64,000 bases of DNA, taken from Brachypodium distachyon. Taxonomy: Eukaryota > Streptophyta > Magnoliopsida > Poales > Poaceae. The notes below the pieces were generated by a model. It was not told the origin of the DNA. It saw only the letters and a list, made by a program, of their open reading frames with translations, and searched no databases. Shown here piece after piece: positions 1 through 11,430 of this stretch. A program made the position numbers and the translations under genes. Position 1 is the first letter of the stretch, and the number at the start of each line of letters is the position of its first letter. The stretch spans positions 10,956,624 through 11,020,623 of the forward strand of contig NC_016134.3 of the NCBI RefSeq assembly GCF_000005505.3, in the 5' to 3' direction.

Positions 1-985
1 CCCTCTGAGTCGTCTCTCCGTGGATTCAGGGAGCGCTTGCGTCGCAAATGTGGAATGCCACCCGGGGTATCCAGAGACTGGACTAGTTTCCTATTTAGTA
101 GCTTCCAGTACTGCCACATGCTAAATGGGCTCTGGCTTGATGAAGTAAGACATATGATCCTGAATCCGAGGGATTGTGCAGATGTAGCCGTGTAGGTGGG
201 AACGTAGGTCCCTCAGGTGGTCGGGATGATTATGGTCTGAAAATTCTTGTAATCGATGCCATTGCTACTCTACCCTGAGGACAGCAAGGGATTAACACGT
301 CGAGAGTGTTAAACTAAGTACTTAGGAGTGTCCCCGGTCATGGACATTTATGAGCAACTGGATAGTGGAGCTGTAAAGATAGTCTCACTCATTCCAACTT
401 CATAATAAAACTTGATGGGTTGAACTTGGGATAGGAGCACTTGTTGATGTCAATCCAGTGTTCTTAGTTTAATAGGAGCATGGGTGTGTCTATCCCATGT
501 CCAATAGTGATAAAACTAGTTTGTTTAAAATGATAGGATAAAATAATGATGCTTTTATGCAAATAGCCTGAACTCCACCTTGCCAGATTATGCATGTACT
601 TGGTAGGTTTTGATATATCAACTAGTGAACTTGCCAATACATTCACTGTATTGACCCTAGTGGCTGCATCGTTTGATGATGCAGGAAGCTCTGACAAAGA
701 GTGAGGGTATGTAATTGACATGGGGTTACGGGACTACATTTCAACATGCTCTCACCGTGGTGTTGATGTGGCCTTGTATCTTTCGCTTTTCGCTGTTGAA
801 CTTTTGTTTTAACTCGAGCTAACCCAAGTTGTTATGCCAGTTTGTAAGTATTCTTAAATTCTGGATATTGCGTTGTATTATTTGAGACCTTTGTTCTATG
901 ATATTATATCTCGAAACTGTGTGTGCTAGTGAGTCGATCCAGGGACTAGCACTATAAGCACAGAGATCAAATCCTTTTATGACGC
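1..985. mobile_element. Possible LTR-retrotransposon remnant
   Basis: No coding region is supported here. The wording of the sequence, with a CGAGAGTGTTAAACTAAGTACTTAGGAG stretch-like spacer and an end near GGGACTAGCACTATAAGC followed by GGTCGCTTCA, reminds me of the non-coding part or LTR end of grass gypsy elements. I cannot see both ends, a primer-binding site or a TSD. The assignment is recognition by resemblance and is weak. Confidence 0.25.
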
Positions 986-1657
986 GGTCGCTTCAAAATT
1001 GTAGTGGTGTGTCTGCCATGTGCTGGTGTTTCCCTTGACAGTGTACATTTGAAAGTGTTCCAACATTGAGTACGTACATGATTGCATTCTCGGTCTCGGT
1101 TGGGCGGCTGTTCTGATATTGGTCGAAATTAACTATTTGTTTACGTTGGATGGTTTGATGACAATCTGGCTGACTCGAGCGAAAGCAACAACTGTGATGA
1201 TGATAACTGATGTGATCTGGCTGTTTATCCTTTTAACATGGGGTTCATTCTGCTATTATTCATAGGTAAAAATGATTTTAGTGTCTCTTTCAGATGGTGT
1301 AATAGGTGTTGTACTAAGCTTTAAGCTTTGCAATTGCTGTTTTTGAAGTGTTACTGCTGCTCTCGTTGCACATGTTATGATTTTGAAGCTCCATACGAAG
1401 TTCACTCTGCGAACAACATTAATGCAAGATATTGTACTCGTACAAAATCACGTCTCACATTATACGTGCTTTGCATTTTAAAAATTAATATTGTCGTATT
1501 ATTATTCTTTGTAGGAATCATTTAATTGTATACGGAAGTACACAAAAAGTACCGCTTTTGTACATGTTTTTTTGACACATTAATACTTTGTATTATTTCT
1601 AGTTTATCTAGGCACACATTGACTATGGACACCTACACCATTCGGGAGAGCAAACTA
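986..1657. other. Unassigned AT-rich spacer
   Basis: I see no gene, RNA gene or repeat structure that I can support. Short reading frames here lack any recognisable domain. Confidence 0.4.
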
Positions 1658-1859
1658 TCTATTATATACTAAAAGTATATGACGAAGTAACCACAAAAAA
1701 GATAGAAAAGGTAGAAAATCTCAAAAAAAAGCAAAATATCTGGCCGTCAATTTGACAAGTTCAAGAATCATAACCTTTAGATCTAGAAGCACTTGATGTT
1801 AAAGGAAATTACCCACCAATGCCACCCTAATTAAGCTAACTTTCCTCACGAGTCACGTC

Positions 1860-2560
1860 CCTTTCCCTGCGGTGACCCTCCTCTCACGTTGGAATCCACA
1901 AACATCCACATCCACATGACGAATCCCTCAATCGCTCGTGGTAAGATCGATTTCTCAACTCCTGCAGTCGCCTCCGGCTTTGGCGATCCGTCCTTCTATC
2001 TCTTCCATCTGCTTCCGATCTACTCGATATGGAACAGATCCGTCTCTTTGCTCGGGTGAAAAGGTTTTGGTGAGCCCCATCGGTCAGATGCGGGCGCAGA
2101 TGGAGGTCTGGAAGGGTGCCGCTGCCGCCTATGGTGGTCCAGAAGGGCGCCGTTGCTGCTGCAGGTGCCGGACGGAGGCAGCGCCGCGCTGCCGCCAAGG
2201 GACGGTTGAGAAGCCACCGAGGTGGAGAACCCATGGCTGGTATCGACGGCGTCATCTTCTATATTCTTGATCTTCTCCTCTTCTTCATCTTCTCGGTGCA
2301 TGCTATGGTTAATTCCTGATCGGTTTCTTGATGCTTTTTTTTGCGAGGTCTTGATGCTTTTCTATGGGATTCTTGATGTGGAATCGATTTCTTCCTATTC
2401 GTGGCCGGTAGCCCTGCCGATCCGCATTGCCCATTGGACAAGCCGGGCATCCTGACTAGCAGCAGCGGCTCCGATCCTCTCCTCCCTAGCATTGTCCTTG
2501 CAAGTTCTCTTCTCCTCTCGAGTTTCTTTAGATGATCACGTCCTTTGTGAGTGCACACTA
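1860..2560. other. GC-rich block inside the Helitron
   Basis: This block is clearly richer in G+C than its AT-rich surroundings and has overlapping short frames on both strands, none with a domain I recognise. Helitrons in grasses often carry captured gene pieces, so a captured first exon or 5' UTR is possible. That is inference from composition only. Confidence 0.3.
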
Positions 2561-3446
2561 ATGTCGTTTAAGCAGCCTGCGAAAGTGCTCCTATTAGGTA
2601 GTCCCTGCGTGCTCTGCATAAATATGAAGTTCAGGTTTTTCTCCCGCTTTTATTATCGCCCGCAAGTACTGTGGTTAGTGTGCATGGAACGAAACACACA
2701 GCAAGAACTTCACAAACCAATTTCTTATCCTTCCATTGGCCTCCACTATTTTTCTTTTATTTTTTGGTCTGCAGGTATACACTGTTAAACTGAAGCCAAA
2801 TACTTACCATATCATTATCAACAACTCCCTTCAGTTTGGACATTATGGTCTATGAAGGTATGTAGGACAGGCACCAACATTTCCTGGTGATAGAGATCTG
2901 AAACGCAATAATCTATTGTGTTGTATACAATCTGCAGTAGGTACAAACAACAACAGTAGATATAACAGTTGATCTTTTGGCATGAACACATCAGCGAAAG
3001 ACAACCATGTAGACCGAGAAGACTTCACTATGGCTTATATGAGTTGTCCTGTAACTGATACATAAACCACTACAGATATTCAATGGAACCATTTCACCGT
3101 GATGACAATTAATCTAGATAATGTTAATACTAACCACGGTATTATAGGCTTAATTTTTCTGTTCGAAGTACTTCCATAGTTGTTTGTTTGATACTCTAAA
3201 AATACATATTTTTATATTATTAATCGGATGATTTTTTTGGGGCAAAGATTACGTACATGTTTATATGTTGTATGGTATAATGACCCTTTCCTCTTCTTTG
3301 GATTACCAGTTACATGGATTGACAACACGGACATAGCTGAAGATTGCAAACAAAAAGTTGATGATCACAGTTGAGATTTCAGACCACCATCGCCTATTCC
3401 TCACCTACCCAATCAACACTTTACATTTCTATGTTTTATATATGTA

Positions 3447-3510
3447 CACCCTCAAATCCATAAAAAGTGTCGTCCATTTTGTACCGACATTTTTTATGGA
3501 TTGGAAAGAG
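3447..3510. mobile_element. Small Stowaway-like MITE
   Basis: A 64-bp fold-back lies between TA dinucleotides (3445-3446 and 3511-3512). CCATAAAAAGTGTCG on the left pairs with CGACATTTTTTATGG on the right. The outer ends are degraded relative to the usual CTCCCTCCG terminus. The TA flanks and near-perfect palindrome fit Stowaway. Confidence 0.5.
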
Positions 3511-4751
3511 TATATTAGCTACGTCTAGACCTGAAGAATCTTTGCATTAGTTGTGTTAATTATTGAAAATTTATGTTTGCTGCTTTATACCCAGTTTGAT
3601 AGTATGTTGCTCATATAGTTTCCTTCACTTCATTTATGTCTAATCCTATTCTACTTAAAACTTGCACCAGAGTTCATTTGTAGTCAAATTCGATCTTTTA
3701 CCCTTTAATTTTATAGTATGATCGAGATTCACGTGTGCAATTGCTATTAAACAACAACTATTTAAAATTTGTTTTTCGGCATTTGCCAATTATACATTGC
3801 TAAAATATGCCGAGCGGCATGAAACATGCACATCACTTATGTAACTACATAGTGGCGCTATAGAATTCTTTCATTTCGCCTGTGTTTTATTAGTTCTCTT
3901 TTCGTTCTTTTTGGGAACAATAAATCTGCCAACCGGAAGTGTTTCAGTACTCATGAAACACCATGGGCAAAGAAAGCTAAATCTTATATGATAACCAAGT
4001 GACTCAGGCGAGGAACACTTTTCCGTTCTCTGTTTCCACCTATTAAACAGTACTACAGGGTTGTCATAGCCATGACAATCGTTCTACTCTGGGACAAACG
4101 ACAATCTGTTTTTGCATTTACACTTGGTGGGCATAAGCACAATGTGAGAAATGATGATTCAGAAACTGCTACTGCCCCTAACCATTATCCTACATTGTAA
4201 AGATGGAATAGATTAAAAAAAGATAAAAAAGAGATAATTGGAGTATGATAAATAAAGTTATGACACGGTAATGTCGTCCTCAACAACAATATTTATAAGT
4301 TTAAATCAGTAACGTAATGGCCTCTGTTATAGAAAATTCTGTCAACTTTTTAAAAAAATAACAGGGAAACTTTCTTAATTTTTTAATTCATAAATGAAGC
4401 TTGTGTAAAAATTTAAAAAATAAAGGTTCCAAATCTAACCTTGGAACAAAATAAGCATTAAAATTATGTTAGTTACATAATTTCTACTAGCAATTTCAGC
4501 AAAAAGTTAGAATTACATGATTTTGTTTTCATCTTAGTTACCGATATATTTGAGAACAAATTAAACTACTATGATTTTCCATTTACTACAATGAAAATGA
4601 CAAAAGAATGTTGATCGGGAATATTATTACTTATTTTTAATTAATAATCAATACATATAGCATGACAATCGTAACCATAAATAATGTAACGTACATGTAT
4701 ACTACGAGAATAACGATGTAGCCTGCACACTTGTGCGGGCCGCTGTCCTAG

Positions 4752-5879
4752 TTATGGAGAATAAGCCAATTCTTTATTCACGATTCCAATTTTTGGTATA
4801 ACACTTATTTTAGTTGCTACCCTACTACTAGTATAGCTCTAACCTCACTCACGGTAGCTTATTTGCCATTTTTGTATAGTGCTATAACTTTTGGTTATAT
4901 ACAGTACATTACTTTTTCTTATAGTGGTGGTACACTCATGGGAAGGGAAAATCACGTACCCCTATTTATAGGATTAATTATAACACCGTTGGATTATTCT
5001 CAAGTGACAACCATCCAAACCATACACCTATGAATATCTTTATTATAGAATATACCATACAAATATCTAGTTTTAGAGTTTTTCTAGCTTACCATGAAGA
5101 ATTATGTTAGTGTATTCCGTGGTAAATGTTATCATGTTTGATGATACTCTCAACCTTTCTAGAGTATTTCTATCTTTGCCACGGCGGAGTTACAATTCTA
5201 GGAGCTTTACTGACAAATATCTCAACTTTCATGAAACCTCTCAAGTTTTCTACAATATTCCAATCTTATCATGACAAACATTCACTACAAGGCTTTCTGT
5301 GAATATCTTACTCCTCCAATCGGTAATCTTCTCAAGTAGGCATTGCTAATGTTGAACACAAAAAGCCTACAAGCGGGAGGCACAAAGTTTAATCTTGCGT
5401 GAGAGTGGCTAACTAATGACTTCCGCAACTGATACAAAATTTACAAAAAAAATTAAGGCCCCTATGCTAAATCTAAAATGGGGCCCTAAAATTTGGAAAT
5501 GCCAAAAAGAGAAAAGGGAAAAATGCTAACCTTGACTGCGTTACCAGTGTCAACAGTTCAGATCGAGTCGGCAAATTACGCTTGACTACTTGAGCCATAC
5601 GGTGTTGTTTTATCAAAAGATATTGCCGATCATCGTCTTGACGTCTGGGAGATTTTTTTTTAGCAGACGAAGTCTGGGAGATGAACCGATCGCTTTTCAT
5701 ATATCGACCGAAGAATCAAAGATCGATACGATACATATATGGGCTTTGTTTTGTTTTTCTCCTTGCTGGGTGGGCTGGCTACAATGTGTGATTTTTTGTG
5801 TTTTTCTCTGGTTGTCTGGCCTTCTATTTCAGTATTCACGGTAAATGGAATAGTAATTGCATAATTAGTACTAATTGGG
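4752..5879. other. Unassigned spacer
   Basis: AT-rich DNA without a supportable gene. The reading frames around 5470-5840 have no recognisable domain. I see no clear repeat boundary. Confidence 0.35.
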
Positions 5880-5889
5880 GGCCCTGTGC

Positions 5890-5973
5890 CATCGCCCCTG
5901 CCAATGTACAGGCCTGCTGGTCAACACATGGCAAAGTCGTTTACACACGGCAAACTACATTTTTTCAGTAGTG
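5890..5973. mobile_element. CACTA element end fragment
   Basis: The segment contains CACATGGCAAAG and CACACGGCAAAC, the reverse complement of the TTTGCCGTGTG-type subterminal repeat of many grass CACTA elements, and stops at TTTTTTCAGTAGTG (reverse complement CACTACTGAAAAAA). I find no matching 5' terminus nearby, so this looks like a truncated end rather than a complete element. Confidence 0.5.
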
Positions 5974-6177
5974 AATCTAATTGAGATATTACTTAAATTG
6001 ATCAAATACAAATAAAAGTCATAGAACCAGTCTGATCAAGAAGAAAACTAATCCTCAATTAATATGTCAGATCTGGATGAACCAATTTGAGACATGACAT
6101 GAAGAGAGGACAAACTCACAACAGGGAGTCGGAAGAAAATAGAGCACAAAGATGAATACTCTCGGGGCGATGAAAAC

Positions 6178-6722
6178 TATAGGTGGCTATCGGGCCGGCC
6201 CGGCTCGTGTTATTCGGGCCAGGCATGGGCCCGGCCCGGCGAAGCCCAGTATTAGAGGGGCCGGGTTGGGCCAGCACTTTAAGGCAACCCTGAGGCCCAG
6301 GCTCGGCACCAGGCTCGGGACGGCCCGGCCCGGTCAAGTCCCGCGAGCCTGAAGAAAGCACCTGGGCTGATGGCCTTTTTATTTCATGGCAGCCACATAC
6401 AAAAAGGTCAAAAAGAACATGGGCTTTCTACTAAACAGTTCGGTGAGTGTGGCCTAGTGGCTAGCAACTGCATGGGTTGAAGGAGAGGTCTGGGATTCGA
6501 TAGCTGAGGCGGTCACTTAAAATTGTTACTGCTTTGGACCCGTTGTATATTTATAAATTAGAAGGAAAATTACAAAACGGGCCCGGGCCGGGCCAGTCCG
6601 AGGGCCTCAGGTTGGGGCGCAGGCACAGCACAGATTAAACATGTGCCGGGCCTGGCACTGTTGGGCTTAGCCCGCCGGGCTTCCGGGCTTTTGGAAAAAG
6701 CCCGGCCGGATAGCCACCTATA
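6178..6722. mobile_element. hAT-like non-autonomous element, 8-bp TSD
   Basis: Perfect 13-bp terminal inverted repeats, TATAGGTGGCTAT (6178-6190) and ATAGCCACCTATA (6710-6722), continue inward into GGCCCGGC-rich DNA on both sides. The flanks ATGAAAAC (6170-6177) and ATGGAAAC (6723-6730) match at 7 of 8 bases, which is the TSD length of hAT elements. It encodes no transposase. Both arms are built from GGCCCGG/CCGGGCC runs, and the middle carries a tRNA-derived SINE-like insert. Superfamily is inferred from TSD length and terminal structure. Confidence 0.6.
6438..6555 (+). mobile_element. tRNA-derived SINE-like insert in the hAT element
   Basis: TGGCCTAGTGGCTAGC resembles a polymerase III A box, and GGTCTGGGATTCGATAGC about 45 bp downstream resembles a B box (GATTCGATAGC against GGTTCGANNCC). 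The order and spacing suit a tRNA-derived SINE head. I could not define a TSD or 3' tail, so the limits are approximate. Confidence 0.45.
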
Positions 6723-8315
6723 ATGGAAACAAACACTGAGCGAAATAGATGTGCACCTAAGTTGCCAAACCAGAGGTGAAGTGGCCCTGTGGAAAAGATA
6801 AATGGGCAAAGGGCTTCTCGGCTTCCAGAATTTCAGGTCAGCTGTTGCTTATTCGTTGATGAATATAAGTTCTTCTTGTAGTCCCAATGTCAATCTGGCA
6901 GTGTCATCACCAGCCTAGCAACCGGTCGGCTAAGCACGACCACAACAAGCTTCCTCCCTAGGCAGAGCTCCCCGTGGGGGACCCTGGGCTTTGCGCGAAA
7001 CAGAGTTGGCTAATGGAGTTTAGGAGAAAGATTTCAGCAGCGGATCCCATGCTCTAACCACAGCGCTCCTACCAAATTCCTTATGCCTCTCATGCCAATA
7101 CGATCGAGATTTCTATATCTTTGCTGGTAATCCTTAAGCAGCTGGTTACCATCTTGTCTCCACTATCTACATTTGAATTACTGGATGATATGTTTGCTGT
7201 TTCCCCCCATCTCTCTGTTATCTCTCTCTTTATAAGCAACTCTGTATAAATGTGTCCAATGATGGGACTACTTTTGTCCTCTTGGTTCGTCTTGTGCAAA
7301 TGTGGGAATAAATGCATCTTAATTTTCGCAAGTGGTACCTCTCCGTTGCAGGTGATCGTTGATTGTTGGACACAGCTCCTCTGACGTGGCTGATAGGTGG
7401 GCCCGGTCAATACTACTGGATTTTTGAAACAAAGTAGGCACACATACTTATGTGACAGTAGTATTGATCGAACAGTTGGGTATTTTCCAATACACCATAT
7501 GGTACAAGCATCAACAAAGTACATACACTTTTCTTTTTCCGAAAAGAACAAAGTACATACATATATATATTGCTACTACAATATCACAGACTCCGATGTA
7601 AAGGTACTTTAATCAAACAAGTATATGTTTGAAATAAATTCGAACCAGCAGATCCGGAATTAGGCATTCTGTAAATATTTTCAAAAGGGTATTTTCTCCA
7701 ATCAATGTTAATTATTCAAGTTTAGAGTTGGGGACAAGAGCACGTGTGGCCATGCTGCTCCGCGTGGTTGTCGCCATGTCCTCTTAGGCACGCCCCTCAG
7801 CACGCTCCCACTGCTCCTCTTGTTGCCCACCCTCTTCCCAGCACCACCATATCACACTGTTTGCATCAAGGAGCTAGACGGTGCACTTTACAACCACATT
7901 TCTCTTTTCTCTTTTACAACCACTCTGTCATTTTAGCCCATAGTTGTTTTGTTCGGATCGCGGAGCCTGGAACGAGTAAATTGTGGAACTATTTGATTAA
8001 TAAAGGCTATGTTTTCCCTCAAGCACCCCTCTGCCCCCTTTAAATCGGTCGCTGCGCCTCGGGAAGGGGTATTTTGATGATGTTTCATAAGCTAGTGCTT
8101 CTCTCTCTGAATCTTTGAAATAACTCTGATCCTCTTCTGTCTAGCTTTTTTTTTTCTTCTGTATTTGGCTATGTACTTCACGGGTCAATCCTGTATCGAC
8201 CCTCTTGACAATAAATAACATGTTTTGTTGTTTTGTGGAAAAAACCAAAGAAGTTTCGTGCCACCAAAACTGGACTGTTGGAATCAAATAAAACACACAG
8301 AAGAAAAGGACCGAG
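6723..8315. other. Unassigned spacer
   Basis: No supported gene. The longest frame (7090-7551, minus strand) has no recognisable domain and ordinary spacer composition. Confidence 0.35.
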
Positions 8316-8490
8316 TCTTATCTAACAAAGGTATCAATCTATCTAGGCGAGATTGTTGAGCTAGGGAGACTCTCTCTCCCTGTTTCTCGCTCTCAGCAGG
8401 TAGGTTTCTAACAAAGGTACTAGTTTATAGGCTATAGCTGGGCGAGACTGGTTGAGCCAGAGACTCCCTCCTTGCTTCTCTCACTTGGCA
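8316..8490. repeat. Imperfect direct repeat (about 90-bp period)
   Basis: TCTAACAAAGGTA is followed about 25 bp later by GGCGAGA.TG.TTGAGC.AG and by GAGACTC, a CT-rich run and TTCTC. The whole block occurs twice, at about 8320-8396 and 8409-8487. It is a diverged tandem duplication without coding content. Confidence 0.55.
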
Positions 8491-8975
8491 TTCAGCTCTC
8501 TCAAGCTCCTGCCAATTTCTCCTGCCACCTCGCACAGAGGGAGCAAAAAATAGGCCCCGTGGCCGTGACTACCTTGCCAGAGCATATGGACTGATATTCT
8601 TTTTTATCCCGATACCTCTCAGGCCCAATAATCTTGTTTGTAACACATGGTGTGGTGGCAGTGTTATCTCATTGTGCTTGACCAAACAGACGTCTTCTCA
8701 AAATGCATAAACATTCCTCGAGTTGTATATTTATATACACGTGAGGACCAAACAACAACTATAACTATATATGTTAAATGGTCAGGACACGATCGTAATG
8801 ATGAGCATCCCAATGTACGCACGGGTCCTCCGGTCTCACGAATGAGCATCCCAATGAGCTGTCCTTTTAGGATGTCCTGTTCGTAACATGGTCAGCTTGG
8901 TTGGCCATATATAAGAGTAAGACAACAAGCAATAGTGTGCATCTATTCACATAGACCAATGTAACATTACTGCTA

Positions 8976-9115
8976 GCTGTCGAAATCACAAACAACCTGC
9001 TGTGACATGGATCACACGAGTATTAGCTTAAGCACTCGTTTGCTCCATTCCTGCTGTCGAAATCACAAACAAGCTGCTGTGACAAGGATCGCACGAGTAT
9101 TAGCTTAAGCAAGCG
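8976..9115. repeat. 77-bp-period tandem duplication
   Basis: Two copies start with GCTGTCGAAATCACAAACAA at 8976 and 9053 and end with the CGAGTATTAGCTTAAGCA stretch. Roughly 62 bp align with few mismatches, so the duplication is fairly recent. No function is visible. Confidence 0.8.
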
Positions 9116-9466
9116 TGCGGCTACATTATAGAGAAGAAGCACTGTTTATACGGTAACATACTCCTCTGAAAGGGAACGATTCATGTCAGCTTGCCGCGCC
9201 CTCAAAGTCTTTGTCTTCTCTTCTTCGGTAGCAACGGGCAGCCACTCGCCCGTCTCCGGCCTCTTCTTTTGCAATCTAGCAAGCCCATCCGAGCTCAACT
9301 ACTAGGATGGGCCACTTCTTGGTTCCCTTCCTGGGCCGCAAGCATCCTTGCGCGCATGGGCATCGGCTAGCCGGTCCTGGGCCAGACCCGCCTGGATCTA
9401 CCGCACGCAGGTCACTCGATTGGACTACAAGCTCACCCGAGACGCACCTGGGACTGGCCATTGCTG

Positions 9467-9510
9467 GCCCAAACCACCTAGGCTTGTACCAAGGCCTAGG
9501 TGGTTTGGGC
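9467..9510. repeat. 17-bp perfect hairpin
   Basis: GCCCAAACCACCTAGGC (9467-9483) is exactly complementary to GCCTAGGTGGTTTGGGC (9494-9510) with a 10-nt spacer. It lies in a GGCCCA-rich segment (9270-9530) whose frames show no domain. It could be the tip of a degraded fold-back element. Confidence 0.7.
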
Positions 9511-9899
9511 GAGCTACAAGCCCACACGATAGATCCTCAGAATTCTATCGAACGATTTTTTTAAGGCAAACACACGACTGACTTTATTAGCTTGCTAAAA
9601 CTTGGCTACAATCAGTCTTTGAGAGAGAAAACTAGGCTGAAGACTCACCACTAGCGTGAAATATAGGGAAAAGGGTTTTAACCAAATTGAGATTGGGATA
9701 AAAAGGAGATGATTCCCCTATGAATCTCTATGAAACTTTCAAGAACCAAAATGATGAAAACAATATCATAAATATGAGACAAGTTTATAACAACATTAAT
9801 TAGCAAGCAAGCTTGTCATCATTTCATCTGAAGCAGAAATAGACATGACATGGCATGGCAATCATGATGATGATGTAATTAACTTACAAAACAGTTCAA

Positions 9900-10285
9900 A
9901 AAGCTAGTTCTTGCTTGGGATTGTTACAGACCCCCTCCCTCTCCACCATATCTGGCCATCCTGGGCCGGATCCGACGGACTGGGCGGCGAGGAAGGCCCA
10001 CTGGGTGCCCCACCTTCCCCTAATGCTAGAGGATGCCAGCCTCAGGGCACCAGTGGACCTGGCCATTTCCTACGTACATACTCCAACGTGGCGGTGGACG
10101 CGGTGCTGGCGTGATAGACTTGGTGGTCCTGATCCGCGGCTTCGACGGCCGCCACCCGCTGCTCCTCCTACCACCGCCTGCTGCTCCAACTGAGGGTGCT
10201 CTGCCGATCGCTAGCTACTCCAACGCTCGTCGACCGCTGATCTGTAGCCCGCTGACCGCTGTCCACTGCTCACCGAGTTAGTCGA
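9900..10285. other. GC-rich segment of unknown origin
   Basis: Several short overlapping frames exist and none shows a recognised domain or a consistent exon structure. The composition suggests a decayed exon or gene fragment, but I cannot name a source. Confidence 0.25.
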
Positions 10286-10289
10286 TTCC

Positions 10290-11140
10290 CCTACTGTTGT
10301 TTAATCCAAGGTTAAGATCTGTGTGATGGGATTTATCCAAGGAAAACATCAGACCTTGGATTTCAGTCTCTATGTGTGATTTGATTCAAGTTGAGATGTG
10401 TGATTTGATTCTATCCAAGTTGAGATCTAGCTTGTACATAAAGTTTTACAGAACATGAAAAAATGTATCATTCTCTACGCGTGATTTGATTTACAAAAGA
10501 TCAAAATGTATGTAAGAAATAGCCAATTCGAATTTGTTGCTCAGTAGTCTCGTGTCATTTCATTGCCTAATCTGCCAGCAATTTTGTATTATTATGCCCT
10601 CATTTTTATTGAATTAGATAAAAAAAGGAAAATAAAGTTTTTTAAATCCTAAAATAGTTATCACTGACGGTATTGATTTGGATTTTGGACCCGCCACTGA
10701 TGTACCCGTTCAGTGGCGTCCAATCAGTGGCGTTCAACAATTAATCCACGACACTGGTTGTGATTTTGAACCACAAATTTCGCCGGCTGGGCCAGCGGTT
10801 CGAGTTCTAACTCTATTCATTGAGCCTCCCAGTCCTAGAAAAACTATGACTACTTTGGATGTATCCTTTTGTGACTAGCAAGCTCGACACAACATCCTAA
10901 TAAAAAAAATCTAGCACTCATGTACATTTTCCAAATTACAATAGCCATGAGACTACTTAGGACATCTAGTAATGATTTATATTGGTCACCGAAGGTTGTC
11001 AATGACCGAATATATAAATAGGAAGCAAAGTGCACATGCATGCATTTCTCTTAGCCTGCCAACAAGACGTACAACAGGTCCCATTGTTTACATTTACTAC
11101 GCAGCAAGAATGCTACAGTACCGTATAGAAATCCTCCTAT
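10290..11140. other. Unassigned spacer
   Basis: Contains local repetition of GTGTGATTTGATT near 10375-10410 and otherwise AT-rich unassigned sequence. No gene is supported. Confidence 0.35.
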
Positions 11141-11141
11141 A

Positions 11142-11430
11142 AAAGTCATACAGTATTTTTACAAGGCCTAACCGGAAGACTTATATGAACAAAGTAATAA
11201 TATATTGATTTATGAAACTAGTACAAGAGAGAGCATACACACCTTGTTCTCCACCTTCTTTGCCTCCTTGTTCTCTAGTGCAGGACATGAGGCAAGAGCC
11301 TTTATTTATAGGGCTACATGGCCATTGGATCTTTGACATGTGTCAAGATCATAACCATTGATACAAGTAACTAAAACCTTCCACACACTTCTACCTAAAT
11401 ATCTTCCTAAAGTCATACAGTATTTTTACA
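11142..11430 (-). mobile_element. Possible solo LTR flanked by a 22-bp direct repeat
   Basis: AAAGTCATACAGTATTTTTACA occurs at 11142-11163 and 11409-11430 and brackets 245 bp. Read on the minus strand the interior has a TATAAATAAAGG promoter-like box, then a GAACAAGG/CTCTCTCTTGTAC stretch and an ATCAATATATTA-like end, which is the layout of a short copia LTR. A 22-bp flank is too long for a normal LTR TSD, so a TRIM or another explanation remains open. Confidence 0.35.

Larger units (their letters stand above)
1658..4751 (+). mobile_element. Non-autonomous Helitron, both ends visible
   Basis: The left end starts TCTATTATATACTAAAAG directly after an A at 1657. The right end has a hairpin, GCCTGCAC (4721-4728) against GTGCGGGC (4733-4740) with one G.T pair and a 4-nt loop, followed 11 nt later by CTAG ending at 4751. 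The next base is T. This is the Helitron pattern: 5' TC, 3' hairpin plus CTRR, insertion between A and T, no TSD. No Rep/helicase is encoded, so it would need a partner element. It contains a GC-rich block (about 1860-2560) that could be captured exonic DNA, and a small Stowaway-like element. Confidence 0.65.

Noticed and set aside
7744..8043. Reading frame of 99 codons rich in Cys/Pro/His
   Set aside because: No domain, no exon context and frequent low-complexity residues; it looks like chance.
9900..10281. Possible gene at the GC-rich segment
   Set aside because: Three overlapping short frames, none with a known domain, splice structure or start context.
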